Assembly (NCBI GenBank): GCA_002493515.1
Contig: DKYZ01000138.1
Coordinates: forward strand, 20,129-27,997
Length of the DNA: 7,869 nucleotides
Direction of reading: 5' to 3'
Source of the DNA: Porphyromonadaceae bacterium UBA7087
Lineage (GTDB): Bacteria > Bacteroidota > Bacteroidia > Bacteroidales > Muribaculaceae
The notes under the pieces were generated by a model. It had not been told where the DNA came from. It saw only the letters and a program-made list of their open reading frames with translations, and searched no databases. Made by a program: the position numbers and the translations under genes. This document shows, in pieces, positions 6,520 through 7,869 of this stretch; positions within the stretch are counted from its first letter, which is position 1, and each line of letters starts with the position of its first letter.

Positions 6520-6653
6520 AAACAGGACAGCTCCGCGCCTCTCCCTCCACCGCAATCCGGCCTCCCCCGCGCCTCTCCCTCCTCCGCAATCCGGCCTCCC
6601 CCGCGCCTCTCCCTCCCCCTCGAGCCTGCCCGCTCGCGAAGCTGTTCTGTTCC
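6519..6653. repeat. Long-range imperfect inverted repeat enclosing the tandem repeats
   Basis: The 19-bp left arm GAAACAGGACAGCTCCGCG (6519-6537) is the reverse complement of the right arm (6635-6653) at 16 of 19 positions. The arms enclose about 97 bp that contain most of the 34-bp tandem repeat. In RNA read from the minus strand, two of the three mismatches would be G-U wobbles. The arrangement resembles a non-autonomous repeat element or a large RNA/DNA stem-loop; no transposase or target-site duplication was recognised. Confidence 0.65.
6533..6617. repeat. 34-bp tandem repeat, about 2.5 copies
   Basis: Units start at 6533, 6567 and 6601. The first two complete copies begin CCGCGCCTCTCCCTCC, continue with (A/T)CCGCAATCCGGCCTCCC, and differ at a single base. 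The third copy matches for its first 16-17 bases and then diverges. The period is not a multiple of 3 and the region lacks a credible reading frame, so it is most likely noncoding. Confidence 0.85.
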
Positions 6654-6668
6654 AGAGCAGCGCTCTGG
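6652..6668. repeat. Short perfect hairpin at the right border of the repeat region
   Basis: CCAGAGC (6652-6658) and GCTCTGG (6662-6668) are perfect inverted repeats separated by AGC. The hairpin directly follows the right arm of the larger inverted repeat, overlapping its last two bases. Confidence 0.6.
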
Positions 6669-6702
6669 CCTGCCCAAGCCTGCCCCGAGCAGCGCTCTGG
6701 CC
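6655..6702. repeat. Direct repeat of a 16-bp GC-rich motif
   Basis: GAGCAGCGCTCTGGCC occurs at 6655-6670 and again, identical, at 6687-6702. The 16 bases between contain two CCTGCCC motifs. Each copy can fold on its own (GAGC-AGC-GCTC). The second copy ends 20 bp before the start codon of the SprT-like gene, so both may lie in its promoter or leader. Confidence 0.8.
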
Positions 6703-6722
6703 TTCATTATAATTCCCGCCCC

Positions 6723-7403
6723 GTGAACGCTACTCTCGATTTCATCAACGACCGTTTCCGCCGATTCAACGCCCTCTGCTTCGGGGGCGTCCTTCCGGCA
6801 ATCCCCCTGCGCATATCCAACGCACGCGCCTGCTTCGGCACATTCCGCCATCCCATCCGCCGCGACCCGCGACATCCCCTCGGTGGAGAATGTTCCATAA
6901 CTATCAGCGGCCGCCTCGACCTGGAGGAGAATGACATCGAGGATATCCTTATCCACGAGATGATCCATTTCTACATCTGGCATACCCGCCTGCGCGATTC
7001 CTCAGCCCACGGCTCCGTATTCCGGCAAATCATGAACGATATCAACGCCCGCCACGGACGGGCCATATCCATCAGCCGCCGCACATCCGCCGCTGAAAGA
7101 GACACCGACTCCCATCTGAAGCATCATTATATCTGTCTTACCCGCTGGAAAGACGGCAGGACGCTGATCACCCTCTGTGCCAGACCCCGGATATTCGAGA
7201 TAAACGACGCGTTCCGCCGCGCCCCGATGATCGAGGCCGTGGAATGGTACTGGTCGACCGATCCTTTCTTCAACCGCTTCCCCGTGTCGCGCACCCCCAA
7301 GGCATACGGCATATCCCCCGGAGAGCTCTCGCAGCATCTCGCCTCAGCCGTAAGGTGCGAATGCTCAGCAACCCGTTTCTCACCCTGCCGCGCCACGCGC
7401 TGA
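6723..7403 (+). CDS. SprT-like zinc metalloprotein domain protein
   Basis: A 226-residue protein with a SprT-like domain. The zinc-binding and catalytic motif HExxH is HEMIH at residues 78-82, and His96 in AHGSVFRQIMNDIN is the likely third ligand. The N-terminal part (FINDRFRRFNALCFGGVLPAIPLRI) has the usual SprT layout of a helix, then a strand leading to the metalloprotease core. SprT relatives include Spartan, a protease for DNA-protein crosslinks; bacterial members are mostly uncharacterised, so no substrate is assigned. The start is a GTG at 6723: the conserved N-terminal domain begins right after it and there is no better upstream ATG. The C-terminus has three cysteines (212, 214, 222) with no recognisable zinc ribbon. 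It is the only plus-strand gene, divergent from the arabinose operon and convergent with xylA, and no functional link to them is apparent. Confidence 0.85.
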   Translation: MNATLDFINDRFRRFNALCFGGVLPAIPLRISNARACFGTFRHPIRRDPRHPLGGECSITISGRLDLEENDIEDILIHEMIHFYIWHTRLRDSSAHGSVFRQIMNDINARHGRAISISRRTSAAERDTDSHLKHHYICLTRWKDGRTLITLCARPRIFEINDAFRRAPMIEAVEWYWSTDPFFNRFPVSRTPKAYGISPGELSQHLASAVRCECSATRFSPCRATR

Positions 7404-7414
7404 CCGGAAAGACA

Positions 7415-7465
7415 AGACAAAGACGCCGCGCAATGCCCCCAGCATCACGCGGCGTCCATTTGTCT
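7415..7465. terminator. Long hairpin between convergent genes, probable bidirectional terminator
   Basis: A 9-bp perfect stem pairs GACGCCGCG (7422-7430) with CGCGGCGTC (7448-7456). Beyond a 2-nt bulge (CA, 7457-7458) the stem continues for 7 bp, AGACAAA (7415-7421) with TTTGTCT (7459-7465). Inside, ATGC/GCAT (7433-7436 and 7442-7445) adds a short inner stem. It lies between the stops of the SprT-like gene and xylA. For xylA transcripts the 9-bp stem is followed by the U-rich TTTGTCTTGTCTTT, which fits an intrinsic terminator. For the plus-strand gene the following tract is less U-rich (CATTTGTCTCCTTGG). Confidence 0.8.
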
Positions 7466-7479
7466 CCTTGGATTTATTC

Positions 7480-7869
7480 TCAGCTATACATAGCCACGAT
7501 GGCCTCGCAAAGCTCCTGCTTGCCGGAGGTCTGCGAGGGCTCACCCTTTTCACGGGCATAGGCCACAACCTCCTCAAGAGTCATCTCCCCGTTCTCGAAT
7601 TTCCTGCCGGCACCCTTGTCGTAAGACTCGTAGCGCCTTGCGAGCATCTCTGCCAGGCGTCCGTCTTCCACGATTGCGGCCGCGCTCTCCAGTGCCCGCG
7701 CCATTGCGTCCATTCCGGCTATGTGTGCGATGAAGATATCCTCCAGATCGGTGGAGTTGCGGCGCGTCTTGGCGTCGAAGTTGGTACCTCCGTTGCCCAG
7801 GCCGCCGTTGCGGATAATCTGGAGCATCGCCTGTGTCAGCTCATAGTTGTCGATGGGGAACTGGTCGGT
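7480..7869 (-). CDS. xylA: Xylose isomerase (partial, C-terminal 129 residues)
   Basis: The C-terminal end of a xylose isomerase; the start lies beyond the right edge of the window. Xylose isomerase interconverts D-xylose and D-xylulose with two divalent metals in the cytoplasm. The fragment begins TDQFPIDN, where the Asp corresponds to metal ligand Asp309 of E. coli XylA. The motif GGTNFDAKTRRNSTD follows, with the Asp equivalent to Asp339 at the expected spacing. The rest (DLEDIFIAHIAGMDAMARALESAA, then a helical tail ending AIVAMYS) matches the family's C-terminus. The stop at 7480-7482 is 15 nt from the terminator hairpin. Both the xylose and arabinose routes end in D-xylulose 5-phosphate, so this may be a neighbourhood of pentose genes, although the SprT-like gene intervenes and the two are not in one operon. 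Confidence 0.96.
   Translation of the reverse strand, partial: TDQFPIDNYELTQAMLQIIRNGGLGNGGTNFDAKTRRNSTDLEDIFIAHIAGMDAMARALESAAAIVEDGRLAEMLARRYESYDKGAGRKFENGEMTLEEVVAYAREKGEPSQTSGKQELCEAIVAMYS

Larger units (their letters stand above)
6303..6722. other. 420-bp intergenic region between divergent galM and the SprT-like gene
   Basis: No convincing gene lies here. The part from 6303 to about 6480 is AT-rich and carries the promoter and operator candidates of the arabinose operon. The part from about 6481 to 6702 is very GC-rich and made of tandem, direct and inverted repeats, described separately. From 6703 to 6722 a short AT-rich patch (TTCATTATAATTCCC) lies directly before the GTG start of the SprT-like gene and could hold its promoter, but no good -33 element was found for it. 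Confidence 0.8.

Noticed and set aside
6533..6617. Possible CRISPR array
   Set aside because: The 34-bp units are directly adjacent with no unique spacers, and no cas genes are present.
6477..6983. Minus-strand open frame overlapping the SprT-like gene and the repeat region
   Set aside because: Its N-terminal part is antisense to the SprT-like domain and its C-terminal part is a low-complexity Gly/Arg/Glu translation of the 34-bp repeats.

Overview
The window is a stretch of a Bacteroidota chromosome. It carries a nearly complete L-arabinose utilisation operon on the minus strand, then one plus-strand gene for a SprT-like metalloprotein, then the C-terminal end of a xylose isomerase gene on the minus strand. 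The Bacteroidota assignment rests on three things: the regulator is the Nudix-derived AraR type known from Bacteroides, the genes lack clear Shine-Dalgarno sequences and have A-rich leaders, and the best promoter candidate fits the TTG / TAnnTTTG architecture of that phylum. The fairly high G+C and the gene order suggest a Bacteroidales member such as a Muribaculaceae relative, but this placement is an inference from gene content only.

The arabinose operon reads right to left. The order is a lipoprotein aldose 1-epimerase (galM, 6302-5133), a sodium/solute symporter (5102-3420), the regulator araR (3362-2688), L-ribulose-5-phosphate 4-epimerase (araD, 2665-1973), L-arabinose isomerase (araA, 1894-353) and ribulokinase (araB, 348-1, cut by the window edge). 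Together they describe one pathway. The sugar is mutarotated in the periplasm and imported with sodium. It is then isomerised to L-ribulose by AraA, phosphorylated by AraB and epimerised to D-xylulose 5-phosphate by AraD, and so enters the pentose phosphate pathway. AraR very probably senses L-arabinose and represses the operon. An 18-bp perfect inverted repeat at 6378-6395, beside a promoter candidate at 6339-6369, is the obvious place for it to act. Catalytic or ligand residues are intact in every enzyme that is visible.

The 420-bp gap at 6303-6722 has two halves. The galM-proximal half is AT-rich and holds the promoter and operator. The half before the SprT-like gene is very GC-rich and built of repeats: a 34-bp tandem repeat (about 2.5 copies) enclosed by 19-bp imperfect inverted arms, which are in turn flanked by short perfect hairpins. 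This composite is the one part of the window that known features do not explain.

The SprT-like gene (6723-7403) has an intact HExxH zinc motif and no evident link to pentose metabolism. It converges on xylA (partial, 7869-7480), and the two are separated by a long hairpin that can serve as a shared terminator. No CRISPR array, rRNA, tRNA or insertion-sequence gene was seen, and no convincing new multigene system is present.
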